DNA of 64,000 nt from Acidobacteriota bacterium (GCA_021792135.1 JAJYVF010000009.1:1-64000), one strand, 5' to 3'. Numbered from the stretch's first letter, positions 18,324-28,198 are shown. Notes: a model not told the origin generated them from the sequence alone. A program made the numbers and translations.

Positions 18324-19082
18324 ATGGGCGTCAGCATCGAGGTCACCGGCCTGAACGCATGGTATGGGGCCAATCACACGCTGCAGGACATCACCCTTCA
18401 CATTCCCGCCAATGAGGCTACGGCTCTGATTGGCCCTTCGGGCTGCGGCAAATCCACCTTCGTGCGCTGCCTCAATCGCATGCACGAGACCAATCCCATC
18501 GCCAAAGTCACCGGCGATGTGAAGGTGGGCGGGATGGATATCTACAGCGAAATCTCCGCCGTCGAAGTGCGGCGGCGCATCGGGATGGTCTTCCAGCGGC
18601 CCAACCCCTTCCCGACGATGTCCATCTACGACAACGTGGCTTCGGGCCTGCGCCTCAACGGCTTCCGCAACCGCCGCGTGCTCGATGAAGTCGTGGAGCG
18701 CTCGCTGAAGCACGCCGCCCTGTGGGATGAGGTGAAGGACGACCTGAAGAAAAAATCCGGCGCCAGCCTCTCCGGCGGCCAGCAGCAGCGGCTCTGCATC
18801 GCCCGCGCTCTGGCCGTCGATCCCGAGGTGCTGCTCATGGACGAGCCGGCCTCGGCGCTGGATCCCGTCTCCACCGCCAAGATCGAGGACCTCATCTTCC
18901 AGTTGAAGTCGCAGTACACGATCGTGATCGTCACCCACAACATGCAGCAGGCGGCGCGCGTGGCCGAGCGCACCGGGTTCTTCCTGAACGGGAAACTCGT
19001 GGAATTCGATACGACGCACAAGATCTTCACGAATCCCGGCGACAAACGGACTGAAGACTACATCACGGGAAGGTTCGGATGA
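18324..19082 (+). CDS. pstB: Phosphate ABC transporter ATPase PstB
   Basis: A 252-residue ATPase that energises phosphate import. It has Walker [10 protein letters not shown], signature [15 protein letters not shown], Walker [13 protein letters not shown] and the switch histidine in VTHNMQQA. The ATG at 18324 matches the family start; an upstream in-frame start would overlap pstA. The stop overlaps the phoU start (ATGA), which suggests translational coupling. Confidence 0.97.
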   Translation: MGVSIEVTGLNAWYGANHTLQDITLHIPANEATALIGPSGCGKSTFVRCLNRMHETNPIAKVTGDVKVGGMDIYSEISAVEVRRRIGMVFQRPNPFPTMSIYDNVASGLRLNGFRNRRVLDEVVERSLKHAALWDEVKDDLKKKSGASLSGGQQQRLCIARALAVDPEVLLMDEPASALDPVSTAKIEDLIFQLKSQYTIVIVTHNMQQAARVAERTGFFLNGKLVEFDTTHKIFTNPGDKRTEDYITGRFG

Positions 19083-19798
19083 CGAGAATCCGCTTTCAGC
19101 GCAATCTGGACGACCTCAAGGAAAAGCTGCTGGTGATGGCCGGCATGGCCGAGCAGTCCATCCAGCGTGCCGTGGAGGCCTACCGCGTCCGGGACCTTTC
19201 CATCTGCGATCTGGTGGACCGCGGCGAGATGGCCATCAACCGCCTCGAGCGCGAGATCGACCAGATGGCGCTCGATCTGCTTGCCATGGAACAGCCCATG
19301 GCCATCGATCTGCGCTTCATTCTGGCCGTTATCAAGATTAACGCCGACGTGGAACGGGTCGGCGACAGTGCGCGCTCCATCAGCGACCGCGTCCGTGCGC
19401 TGCAGGATTTCCCCGCCGCGGAGATGCCCATCGACATTCCCCGCATCGCGAATCTGGCCAGCGGGATGGTCCGCCGAGCCCTGCAGGCCTTCATCGAGGG
19501 CGACGCCGATATGGCCGAGTCGGTGCTGAAGATGGACGACAGCGTTGACAAGCTGAACGGCAGCGCCCATACCACGCTGCTGAATCTGATGAAGGCTCAG
19601 CCCGTGCTGGCGCCGCAGGCGCTGAATGCGCTGATGATCTCGCGCGCGCTGGAGCGGGTCGCCGACCACGCTACCAATATCGCAGAAGATGTGATCTTCT
19701 GGGTGCGCGGAGCCGACGTCCGGCACCACATGGGGGCCACTGCGGCGCGAGTCAACAGTCATGCCGCCGGCGGTCAGACGGTCCCCGGATCCCAGTAA
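19079..19798 (+). CDS. phoU: Phosphate signalling/uptake regulator PhoU
   Basis: A 239-residue all-helical protein built of two PhoU repeats, each carrying the metal-binding type motif ([20 protein letters not shown] in the first; [19 protein letters not shown] in the second). PhoU links the Pst transporter to the PhoR kinase and prevents toxic phosphate uptake. It overlaps pstB by 4 bp and overlaps the convergent addA-like gene by 25 bp at its 3' end. No phoB or phoR lies nearby. Confidence 0.94.
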   Translation: MTRIRFQRNLDDLKEKLLVMAGMAEQSIQRAVEAYRVRDLSICDLVDRGEMAINRLEREIDQMALDLLAMEQPMAIDLRFILAVIKINADVERVGDSARSISDRVRALQDFPAAEMPIDIPRIANLASGMVRRALQAFIEGDADMAESVLKMDDSVDKLNGSAHTTLLNLMKAQPVLAPQALNALMISRALERVADHATNIAEDVIFWVRGADVRHHMGATAARVNSHAAGGQTVPGSQ

Positions 19799-22700
19799 TC
19801 AAACGCGGCGATGGCCGGATAATACAGCCCCAGCCGCAGCCGGATTGCGGGACCGTGCAGCGCGCGCAGCGCCCGCGCATAGGCCAGTAACTGCGGTTCG
19901 TAGAGCGCCCGCTCGTTTTGCAGAAACAGCGCCCCCGAGGGCGTGGACGCTGTCTTGTAGTCGACGACCCAATAGTGATCGGCTCCCTCGGCCAAAGGGT
20001 CCGGTCCGGCGCGGAAGACGCGATCCGCCCGCAGCGTGCGCAGACGCGGGCCCGACTCGCTCGGCAGAAAGCCCGACCACGCGACTTCCGACTGCGCCTC
20101 CGGATGCGGCGCCAGAATCCACCGGCAAACCGGATCGGCGGTGCAGGCGAGAAGCATGGTTGTAACCGTTTGGGTTGCGGACAGCAGCGAATCGCCGGTC
20201 AGAGCTGAAGAGCGCAGCAGGGAAGCCGCCCGCGCCCGCAGCCGGCCTTTGTCGATGCCGGCCAGTTCGGGGCCGAGCCGTTCGAGCAGCCCATGGACCG
20301 CCGACCCGATGGCGCGGGCTTCGAGCGATCCCTGCGCCCGGCGGAATTCGGGGGCATCGGCCTGCCCACCGAGAATTGCAACCGAGGCGGTTACATTTGG
20401 CGCTGCCGGTTCGGGCTCGAAGCCGCCCGGCAGGCGCCGCAGAACCAGCGATGGCGGGTCCGTCGCCGCAGCCACTTCCTCCAGAACGCCCGGCCAGGCC
20501 GGAAATGCGAGTACGCCTCCTGGGACTCCGGACGGCTCGCCGCGCGCGGCCGCCTCGAACTCTGCCGCCAGCGCAGGCCACGCCGCAGCCAGCAGGCTGT
20601 CGCGGTGTGCCGGCCTGACACCGGAATCCGAAGCGACGGCAGTTCCCAGCAGATGCAGTTCGCGCCGGGCGCGTGTGCAGGCGACGTAGAACAGCCGCTT
20701 CCGCTCCTCATCGAAGCGGTTTTTCCGCTGTCCTTCGACCCACTTGTAGAGCGGATCTGTTTCTTCCCCCTGCTCGCCGATGGGTGCCACCAGAAACTCC
20801 GTCTCGCCCGGATGCCACGGACTGACGCGCTCCAGCGAACAGAGCAGGGGGTGGGGATCCGTCGACGCAGGCCGGTCCATTCCCGGGACGATCACCACGT
20901 CGAATCCAAGGCCCTTGGCCTTGTGGATGGTCATCAGCTGAATGCCGCAGCGCTCGCTCACCGCCGGGTCCGGCTGCGCAAAGAGCCGCTCGAACTCGGC
21001 TTCCAGTTCGCCGCTGAAGGCGGACAGACCCTCGGGCGCAATCTGGTCGAGGAGACAGAAAAATACCTGCGCGTTCTCGTAAGCAGCCTCGTTCAGCGAG
21101 GCAGCCCCGCCCAGCGTGCGCCAGGTGCGCTCGATCCAGGCAGCAAAGGAGGGCGACTCCGACTGGCGCCACCGCAGGTCAAGCGCGCGGCGAAGAATCT
21201 CCATCGTGCGCGCCAGCCGCCGCTGCCCCTCTTCGGAAAGCAGATGCCCGTGCCGCTCTGCCAGATCGAGAATCGACAGGTTACGAAATTTCGGGTCATC
21301 GCACCCTGTAAGCCGGTGCAGGTCTGCGAGCCGCAGCCCGCACCACGGGGAGCGCAGCACCGAAAGCCACGCGACCCGGTCCATGGGATGCAGCAGCGCC
21401 CGCGTCAGCGACACCAGATCCAGCATTTCCTGCCGGTCGGCGAGCTGCTCGATTTCCACGGCGCGAAAGGGAATTCCGTTGCGCCGCAGAAGCGGCACGA
21501 GCCCGGCAAGATGGGGACGCGCGCGCACCAGCACGGCGACCCGATAATCGCGGCCGCTCGCTCGCGCCTGCTCGATCAGCGGCAGCTGCTCCGCCAGGAT
21601 CTCCAGCACCCGCTCGGCTTCCCGCTGCCGGGCTTCGCGCTTATCCGCCCGCGTGGGGTGTCTCTCCGCGCTGCCGATCACCTGAGCATGAACATGGACG
21701 CATTGATGCTCCGGCGCAGCCGCCGACGAACTTGCCCGCGCAAAAGCGACCGCTGCCGAGCCCGCCGGTGCCGTCTCCGCGCAGATCGCCTCGAACATGC
21801 TGTTCAGCGGACCGGTGAGCCCCGCATGCGAGCGGAAGTTCACCGAAAGCTGCAGCGCCCGGCAGCGGATCCGGTTGTCTTCCGGGCCCAGCCCATTTTC
21901 GCGCACGTGCGCGAAGAGCTCCACCTCCGCCTGACGGAACATATAGATGGACTGCATGGGATCGCCGACAAGGAAACAGGTGCGGCGCTCATTCGCCTCC
22001 CAGGCAGCCAGCAGCGCCGTCACCAGCTCATGCTGCCGCCGCGAGGTGTCCTGGAACTCGTCGATGAGCAGATGCCGGACGTGGTCTCCCATGCGCCCAA
22101 CCCGCTCCGGCTCATCCCTGAGCACCTGGATTGCGGACAGAGCGACTTCGGTGAAGTCCACAACGTTGCGCTCGGCGAAGACCACCCGCAGCTCCGCCGC
22201 CGCCTGGTGCAGCACCGTCAGGATGTGGCGCAGTGTGGTCCACTGCGCCTGCGAATACCTCGCCGGCGGCAGATCGCGGATGGCGCGCAGCGCCTCGCGC
22301 AGATGGGGGATGTGTCCCATCCAGCGCAGCAGATCCAGCATGGCCAGCTTTCGCTGCTTCGCGTCCGCGTTGTTCTTCTCGGAAGGGAAACCCTGCCGCC
22401 GGTCGACCGCCTTCCGCCATTCGCCATTGGCTGTCAGCAGGAAATCGCACAGGCTCTTCCAGTGTTCCACGGGCATCGACGGCGAGAGCGCGTCCACGCC
22501 GGCCAGCAGTCCCACGCCGTCGTTGCCGTTGGCAGATGCGTACTGCACGAGCTCCAGCAACCGATTGTGCAGCAGTGGGGCGGCCTGAATCAGCCGACTG
22601 GCATTCCCGATCGCGCGCCGGTTCTCACGCTGGAACGGCTTCTCCAGCTCCGAACGGGCCCGGTCCCAGTCGTCTTCGCCGATCGCGCGGGAAAGCGGCA

Positions 22701-23322
22701 GGGCAGGCTGCCACTGGTCGCGCACCTCCAGCATCTTCGCCAGCAGCTCCTCGCATCGGGAGAGATGGTTGTCCCGCAGGTCAAGCAGATGAGCCAAAGC
22801 CTGGTCCAGCTGGGCATGCTCGCCGCCCAGGTGCTCCAGCGTGCGGCGCGCTGCCAGGGTGTACAGCGCGGCGGCGTTCGCGGCCGGCTGCAGATGTCCT
22901 CCCATCCGCGCCAGCAGCGGCCGGTCGTGCGCGATGCGCAGGCAAAGCGAGTCGATCGTCTCAATGGCGAGCCGCTGCGGTTCCTCGAGCAGATTCCAGC
23001 CCCGCCGCTGCGCATGTTCGAGAGCAGCGCGGGCCAGTGTCATTCGCGGCAGATCCCCGGGGGCAAACGGCAGGCCACGCGCCGCCACCTCGAGATCGCG
23101 CAGGATGCGCCCGCGCATCTCGGCGGTCGCGGCACGGGTGAAGGTGATGGCCAGAATTTCCTCCGGCTCATCCACGGCGGCCAACAGCTTCATGAATCGC
23201 CGCGTGAGCAGGTCCGTTTTGCCCGATCCGGCCGGTGCCTGCACGATGACGGACTCTCGAATATCGAGCGCCGCGTCGCGCTCGGCGGCATCGGCGGGCG
23301 TGTCGATCACGGCATCAGACAT
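19774..23322 (-). CDS. AddA-like UvrD-family helicase/nuclease
   Basis: A 1182-residue superfamily 1 DNA helicase with a C-terminal PD-(D/E)XK nuclease, probably the AddA/RecB-type subunit of a double-strand-break resection enzyme. Motifs: Walker A QAPAGSGKTDLLTRRF (from residue 28), motif II IDEFQDTSRRQ (about 420), GDPMQSIYMFRQAE (III), MTIHKAKGLGFDVVIVPGM (about 790), FYVACTRARREL (VI, about 880) and nuclease VVDYKTAS (about 1120). It overlaps the upstream addB-like gene by 8 bp, so the two are co-expressed. It converges with phoU. It lacks the C-terminal four-cysteine cluster, as expected for AddA rather than AddB. Confidence 0.88.
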   Translation of the reverse strand: MSDAVIDTPADAAERDAALDIRESVIVQAPAGSGKTDLLTRRFMKLLAAVDEPEEILAITFTRAATAEMRGRILRDLEVAARGLPFAPGDLPRMTLARAALEHAQRRGWNLLEEPQRLAIETIDSLCLRIAHDRPLLARMGGHLQPAANAAALYTLAARRTLEHLGGEHAQLDQALAHLLDLRDNHLSRCEELLAKMLEVRDQWQPALPLSRAIGEDDWDRARSELEKPFQRENRRAIGNASRLIQAAPLLHNRLLELVQYASANGNDGVGLLAGVDALSPSMPVEHWKSLCDFLLTANGEWRKAVDRRQGFPSEKNNADAKQRKLAMLDLLRWMGHIPHLREALRAIRDLPPARYSQAQWTTLRHILTVLHQAAAELRVVFAERNVVDFTEVALSAIQVLRDEPERVGRMGDHVRHLLIDEFQDTSRRQHELVTALLAAWEANERRTCFLVGDPMQSIYMFRQAEVELFAHVRENGLGPEDNRIRCRALQLSVNFRSHAGLTGPLNSMFEAICAETAPAGSAAVAFARASSSAAAPEHQCVHVHAQVIGSAERHPTRADKREARQREAERVLEILAEQLPLIEQARASGRDYRVAVLVRARPHLAGLVPLLRRNGIPFRAVEIEQLADRQEMLDLVSLTRALLHPMDRVAWLSVLRSPWCGLRLADLHRLTGCDDPKFRNLSILDLAERHGHLLSEEGQRRLARTMEILRRALDLRWRQSESPSFAAWIERTWRTLGGAASLNEAAYENAQVFFCLLDQIAPEGLSAFSGELEAEFERLFAQPDPAVSERCGIQLMTIHKAKGLGFDVVIVPGMDRPASTDPHPLLCSLERVSPWHPGETEFLVAPIGEQGEETDPLYKWVEGQRKNRFDEERKRLFYVACTRARRELHLLGTAVASDSGVRPAHRDSLLAAAWPALAAEFEAAARGEPSGVPGGVLAFPAWPGVLEEVAAATDPPSLVLRRLPGGFEPEPAAPNVTASVAILGGQADAPEFRRAQGSLEARAIGSAVHGLLERLGPELAGIDKGRLRARAASLLRSSALTGDSLLSATQTVTTMLLACTADPVCRWILAPHPEAQSEVAWSGFLPSESGPRLRTLRADRVFRAGPDPLAEGADHYWVVDYKTASTPSGALFLQNERALYEPQLLAYARALRALHGPAIRLRLGLYYPAIAAFDYWDPGTV

Positions 23323-26053
23323 CGCCGTTCTCCTCGCCGCCGCTCTCGTCGAAGGCCAGGTTCAGTTCCGCCTTCCGGCACAGCCCCGGCAGCGCGCAGT
23401 TGCTGCAGACTTTCGCCTCGCGCGGCGCAACCGCCGCTTCGCCCTCAAGGAATTCCAGCGCGAGGTTTTCAAGGGCCCGCGCCCACGTGTCCCGCATGGC
23501 ATCCGAATACGGATCGGAGACCAGGGCCTTCCTGTCGCCGATGTCAGCCAACAGCTGCGCGCGCGCATCGCGGAGCCGCCCGTCGAATTTCGTCTCTCCG
23601 GCGCGAATCTGCGCGAACAGAACCCCGCTCACATGCTCGACATTCCCGAAGGCCGCATAGAGCGGCAGCTGCGGCTCCTCGGGCCGTTCGCCATGCCAGG
23701 CGGCGGGCGAAATTCTTCCGGTCTTGTAATCGATGAGCAAACGGCTGCCGTCGGGAAGCAGATCGATGCGGTCGGCGCGCAGCCTGAGCCGCAGCTCGCC
23801 CACATGCACGCTGTCCAGCCGCCGCTCGCAGGCCTCGACCACGAAGGGTTGCCGCTGCGCCTCGATCGCCAGCCAGGCGGCAATCCGGACCCGCAACCTC
23901 CGCTTCTCCGCGGCCAGGCAGGCGCGCTGCCAGGCGTTGAGTTCCTCGCTTTCCGGGCCCCCCGGGGCACGGAAAACAGCATCGATATGCGCGTCGAGGA
24001 TCTCCGGCATCCGATTTGTATCGATCGCGGTAACTAAATCCTCGCTCGTGCGGATCCGCACCGGCTCCTCTGCCGTGAACAGGCGCTGCAGCACCAGGTG
24101 CAGCAGCTTGCCTTTCTCAGCGGGGGAAAGCCCCCACTCATTTTCATCGAGTGGCTTCGCTCCCAGCCGCTTCGCGGCGAAACTCCGGAAGGGACAGGCC
24201 GCCTGGCGCTGCAGAACCTCCGCTCCGCCTGCGTGGCGCTCCCGCGGCCACGGAATCACAGCGGAATCATCGGCGATTTCCTCCAGTTCGAGCTGCCGGA
24301 ACCATGCGCGCCCATTGCCTGGATGAGCTATCGGCTCCGCGTTATCCGTAAACAGTCCGGCGATCAGCGGCGAGGGCCGCAACTCCGCATCCTGCTCGCG
24401 CTGTGCGTAGCTGAAGACGATCTCCGGCCCGCTTGCCAGCAGACGCGCGGTCACCGTGCGCGCCAGCTCCCGGTTGATCTGAGGCAGGCTGTGCGGCATC
24501 CTGTATTTGCGCTGCAGTTCGTCCGGCAGCAGCGGATGCATGCGTCCGCGCATCGGCCACCGGGTATCGTCGGTCCCCAGAAACCAGATCGCATCGAATT
24601 GCTGCCCGGAGGATTCGAGCGGCCCCATGATCTGGATGGGCGCGTCGTGCGATTCGGGCGCAAAGATGGTCTGCTGCGCATGCCGATCCAGCAGTTTCAC
24701 GAATTCTCCGAAGCGAAGCAGCGAACCGTCGAAGTCGAGCAGAGCCAGCTCGTCGAGCAACCGCTGCCAGCGCTCCCTCGCCTGAAAGGCAATGCTGTCC
24801 GGACTGCGCCGCCCCGGCCAGCCCGCCCGCTCCAGCAGCAGGTGGACGATCTCCGCCCAGGTGGAATGCTGCAGCTTCTGCCCGGGCACCCCATTCGCCT
24901 GCACGCCGCGCAGCAGCCTGCCCAGGCTTTCGTAAACCGGCCGCAGGGCAGGGAAGCGGGCCAGGGATGCGCGGTAGCTCTCGATCGAGCGCTGTGGCGA
25001 CAGCGAGCTCGCGGTCCGCAGCTCCGCGTCGTGCTGGGCGACGGCCAGCCATTGTGTATCCGTATCGGATACAAATCCGGAGAGCATCAGCCAGCCGATC
25101 TCTTCGTGGCGCAGTGGCGCATCGATCCAGCGCAGGATCAGAAGGGCAGCGCGGATGGCGGGCATCTCGGCCAGCGGCCGGCCCAGCGAGAATTCGAACG
25201 GCATCCGCGCCGAAGCGCGGCGAATATCGTCGCTCTCCGGCATCAGCGCCCTGCGGAACGTCCTCTCGATCTCTCCGCGCACCTCGGCAATCCCGGACGC
25301 GATGATGCCGATCCGTGCCCCCGGCCTGGCGGCCAGCATCTCCCTGGCCCACGCGGCGCAGGCGGCAATCTCTTCCCGCCGGTCTGTGGCCACCAGCCAC
25401 CGCCGCCGCGGGTCATCCGGAGCAAACTCAACTCTCGGAGAATGTTCCTCCACGGTCAGGCCGGCGCTCCGCAGCACTTCCAGAAAGGTCCTCTGGACCG
25501 GCGTTAGCTGATCGAAGCCCACCAGCAGGATTTCCGCCGGCAACTGGACGCAGCTGCCCATCCCGACCGGCGTCTCAGTCAGCCTCGATTCCAGCTCGCT
25601 GGCGCTCATCCAGCCATGGCGCGTACAGGCTCGCTCGAATTCCAGCGCCCAGTGCCGGAAGCGATCCGCGTCCACTTGCTCCCATGCCCGCCGTCGTTCC
25701 GCATGCGCGCCATACGCACTCAGCAGGTTCCAGGCTTCCGTGGCGAGGGAGGCCATCGACTCCGGCGACAGTACCAGCGCGGCATCTTCCTGCTGCACCT
25801 TTGTCCACAGCGCCTGCTCCTGGAGCGGCGTCAGAAGCACCGGTCCCTCAGGATGCTCGAAGGCCCAGGCGCGCCACAGTTCGCGCAGCCAGGAGTCCCA
25901 GTCGCGGATGGCCGGAGCTGCCCACATCGTCGCGCCGCTCGCCTGCCGGTCGTCGGCATAGGCCAAATGAAGCGCGCGGGCGGCGCGGGGGGTGGCCGTA
26001 ATGACAGCTGCGCCGCGCCGAAGCGCGTCCGCGATGGGCCCGGCCAGTCTCAT
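23315..26053 (-). CDS. AddB-like PD-(D/E)XK nuclease, helicase-like N-terminus
   Basis: A 912-residue partner of the AddA-like helicase. The N-terminal half resembles AddB inactivated helicase regions, with ITATPRAARALHLAY where a P-loop would be; no Walker A motif is seen. The C-terminal nuclease carries RADRIDLLPDG and LLIDYKTGR (about 768). Cysteines in ACPFRSFAAKRLG (about 616) and C883, C886 and C892 (VCSNCALPGLC) match the 4Fe-4S staple of AddB-type nucleases. It resembles families annotated as probable DNA repair protein. I chose the ATG at 26053; an upstream extension lacks homology and would overlap the divergent SCO gene. Confidence 0.82.
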   Translation of the reverse strand: MRLAGPIADALRRGAAVITATPRAARALHLAYADDRQASGATMWAAPAIRDWDSWLRELWRAWAFEHPEGPVLLTPLQEQALWTKVQQEDAALVLSPESMASLATEAWNLLSAYGAHAERRRAWEQVDADRFRHWALEFERACTRHGWMSASELESRLTETPVGMGSCVQLPAEILLVGFDQLTPVQRTFLEVLRSAGLTVEEHSPRVEFAPDDPRRRWLVATDRREEIAACAAWAREMLAARPGARIGIIASGIAEVRGEIERTFRRALMPESDDIRRASARMPFEFSLGRPLAEMPAIRAALLILRWIDAPLRHEEIGWLMLSGFVSDTDTQWLAVAQHDAELRTASSLSPQRSIESYRASLARFPALRPVYESLGRLLRGVQANGVPGQKLQHSTWAEIVHLLLERAGWPGRRSPDSIAFQARERWQRLLDELALLDFDGSLLRFGEFVKLLDRHAQQTIFAPESHDAPIQIMGPLESSGQQFDAIWFLGTDDTRWPMRGRMHPLLPDELQRKYRMPHSLPQINRELARTVTARLLASGPEIVFSYAQREQDAELRPSPLIAGLFTDNAEPIAHPGNGRAWFRQLELEEIADDSAVIPWPRERHAGGAEVLQRQAACPFRSFAAKRLGAKPLDENEWGLSPAEKGKLLHLVLQRLFTAEEPVRIRTSEDLVTAIDTNRMPEILDAHIDAVFRAPGGPESEELNAWQRACLAAEKRRLRVRIAAWLAIEAQRQPFVVEACERRLDSVHVGELRLRLRADRIDLLPDGSRLLIDYKTGRISPAAWHGERPEEPQLPLYAAFGNVEHVSGVLFAQIRAGETKFDGRLRDARAQLLADIGDRKALVSDPYSDAMRDTWARALENLALEFLEGEAAVAPREAKVCSNCALPGLCRKAELNLAFDESGGEENGDV

Positions 26054-26082
26054 GGGAGTCGGTTCCAAGTGTAAACTGGCCT

Positions 26083-26994
26083 GTGAAGCTCTTTGGTCCG
26101 CGATTTTCCACCGCTGCGGTTCTGGCGGTGTTTCTGTTTTTGGGCGGCTGCCGCAGCTCCCGGAACCCCGCCTCCGCCACAGAGCCGCTGCCGCCCGGCA
26201 CGAAAAGCTACCAGATCCGCGGCGTGGTGGTCGCAAGCGACGCAAAAACCGGTGTGGTCACCCTCGATACTGAGGCGATTCCCGGCTACATGCCCGCCAT
26301 GACCATGCCCTACACGCTCAAACAGCCGAACATCGCCACGGAGCTCCACCCCGGCGACACCGTCACGGCAACGCTGCTGGCCAGCGCCCACTCCGACGTG
26401 CTCGATGAGATCGACATTATCGGCCAGGCGCAGCCCGACTACAAGCCCGCCGTCACCTATAACGACCTGGAACCTGGCGAATCGATCCCTGACTTCCGCT
26501 TCCTGAATCAGAGCGGCCGCATGATCAGCCTCGCCCAGTTCCGCGGCAGGGTCGTGCTGATGACCTTCATCTACACCCGCTGCCCGCTTCCCGATTTCTG
26601 CGTCCGCATGAGCCACAACTTCGCCAAAATCGACAAGGCGCTGGCGAAGGAACCCAGGCTCTATGCCAAAACCCACCTCCTCAGCATCAGCTTCGATCCC
26701 GAGTACGACACGCCCAGAGTCCTGCGCAGCTATGGCGGCGCCTACACCGGGCGGTATTCAGAGGAGACCTTCGCCCACTGGGATTTTGCCGCTCCGCCGG
26801 AGAAGGAGCTGCCGAAAGTGCTGCAGTTCTTCGACATTGGCGCCACGCCCGGGAACAACCACACCATCACCCATTCGCTCTCGACGGTCGTTATCGCACC
26901 CGATGGCAAGCTCTACAAGTGGTATCCGGGCAATGAGTGGACGCCGCAGCAGGTATTGGCGAATGTGCGCCAGCTGGTTGCGCCCGGGGCGTGA
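26083..26994 (+). CDS. CusF-like/SCO1 fusion lipoprotein (copper chaperone)
   Basis: A 303-residue envelope lipoprotein with lipobox FLGGC (C23). Residues about 42-115 form a CusF-like copper-binding domain, with the methionine-rich stretch GYMPAMTMPYTL (M70, M73, M75). Residues about 128-300 form a SCO1/SenC thioredoxin-fold domain. The SCO copper-binding pair is C167 and C173 (CPLPDFC), a CX5C rather than the usual CX3C, and the partner histidine is H264 in ITHSLS. It probably delivers copper to cytochrome oxidase or handles periplasmic copper. A GTG start at 26083 is only 29 bp from the divergent addB-like gene. Confidence 0.85.
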   Translation: MKLFGPRFSTAAVLAVFLFLGGCRSSRNPASATEPLPPGTKSYQIRGVVVASDAKTGVVTLDTEAIPGYMPAMTMPYTLKQPNIATELHPGDTVTATLLASAHSDVLDEIDIIGQAQPDYKPAVTYNDLEPGESIPDFRFLNQSGRMISLAQFRGRVVLMTFIYTRCPLPDFCVRMSHNFAKIDKALAKEPRLYAKTHLLSISFDPEYDTPRVLRSYGGAYTGRYSEETFAHWDFAAPPEKELPKVLQFFDIGATPGNNHTITHSLSTVVIAPDGKLYKWYPGNEWTPQQVLANVRQLVAPGA

Positions 26995-27115
26995 TCCGCT
27001 ATCATAGGCGAGGGCAGCCGGTCTGACCACACGGCCTGGCACCGCAACACCCACGCAGCATCCCGATTCCAGGCATCTTCGTTTCGACGACCATCCGACC
27101 CGAGGTGAAGCATCG

Positions 27116-28198
27116 ATGAGCAGTGCGCTGAATATCCGCAAACAAGGCGAGCTGGATTTTCTCTCCCTCGGCGGGCTTGTCCATCGGCTCGACCCGGGCA
27201 TCGTTCCTTTCCGCAAGGCGAACCAGTGCGCGATTCACGTCAGTGGCGGGGAGTTTAACGTGGCCGCCAATCTCTCCGACTGCTTCAGGCTGAAGACGGG
27301 CATCGCGTCGGCGATGGTCGATTACCCCATCGGCGACCTGATTGCCGAGCGCGTCCGCGCCATGGGAGTCCGCCCCTTCTACAAGCACTTCGAACACGAC
27401 GGCGTCCGCGGCCCCAACATGGCGACGGTCTACAGCGACCGCGGATACGGCATGCGTGCCCCGGTCGTCTTCTACAACCGCTGCAACGAAGCCGCCGCAC
27501 AGCTCAAGCCAGGCGACTTCGACTGGAAGGCCATCTTTGCCCAGGGCGTCCGCTGGGTTCACAGCGGCGGAATCTTCGCCGCGCTCTCGCCGACCGCGGC
27601 CGAGCTGACCGTCGAAATGATGACGGCGGCCAGGAAAGCAGGCGCCGTCACCTCCTTCGATCTCAACTTCCGCGAAAAGCTCTGGAAGGTCTCCGGCGGA
27701 GCCGATACGGCCGTCGAAGTGATCCGCCGCATTGTTCAGCAGGCCGATGTCCTCGTCGGCAATGAAGAGGATCTGCAGAAAGGCCTCGGCATTCGGGGGC
27801 CGGAGATCGCCGCGAAATCCAAACTGGATCCCAGCGCCTTCTTCGGCATGATCGACAATGTCCTCAAAAAGCATCCCCAGGTCAAGGTCGTGGCTACGAC
27901 CCTGCGCGAGGTCCACTCCACCAACCGGCACAGCTGGAGCGCCGTATCCTGGGTGAACGGCAAAACCTACACCGCGCCCACCGCCGAACTCGAGGTCTAC
28001 GACCGGGTCGGGGGTGGCGACGGTTTTGCCGCGGGCTTCTTCTACGGGCTGCTCACCGGAGCCGATCCTGACGAAGCCACACGCCTGGGCTGGGCGCACG
28101 GCGCCCTGCTCACCACCTTCCCCGGTGACACCACCATGGCCACCCTCGACCAGGTTCGCGCTTTTGCCAGGGGAGGGTCGGCGAGGATCCAGCGGTAG
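27116..28198 (+). CDS. PfkB-family carbohydrate kinase (KDG-kinase-like)
   Basis: A 360-residue ribokinase-fold sugar kinase. The N-terminal substrate motif SGGEFNVAANLSD and the C-terminal signature DRVGGGDGFAAGFFYGLL are clear, with the catalytic Asp around residue 300. The anion-hole motif reads GGGD rather than GAGD. The overall layout resembles 2-keto-3-deoxygluconate kinase or related sugar-acid kinases, but the substrate is not certain. GAGGTG precedes the ATG. No sugar-acid catabolic neighbours are present. Confidence 0.85.
   Translation: MSSALNIRKQGELDFLSLGGLVHRLDPGIVPFRKANQCAIHVSGGEFNVAANLSDCFRLKTGIASAMVDYPIGDLIAERVRAMGVRPFYKHFEHDGVRGPNMATVYSDRGYGMRAPVVFYNRCNEAAAQLKPGDFDWKAIFAQGVRWVHSGGIFAALSPTAAELTVEMMTAARKAGAVTSFDLNFREKLWKVSGGADTAVEVIRRIVQQADVLVGNEEDLQKGLGIRGPEIAAKSKLDPSAFFGMIDNVLKKHPQVKVVATTLREVHSTNRHSWSAVSWVNGKTYTAPTAELEVYDRVGGGDGFAAGFFYGLLTGADPDEATRLGWAHGALLTTFPGDTTMATLDQVRAFARGGSARIQR

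Noticed and set aside
20293-23736. 1147-codon plus-strand frame antisense to the addA-like gene
   Set aside because: The minus-strand product has complete helicase motifs, while the plus-strand product is an Arg/Gln/His-rich shadow with no recognisable domain.
19600-26060. Anti-phage defence island around the AddAB-like genes
   Set aside because: Neighbours are phoU and a SCO lipoprotein, and both proteins look like a housekeeping recombination repair complex; no defence-specific effector is nearby.
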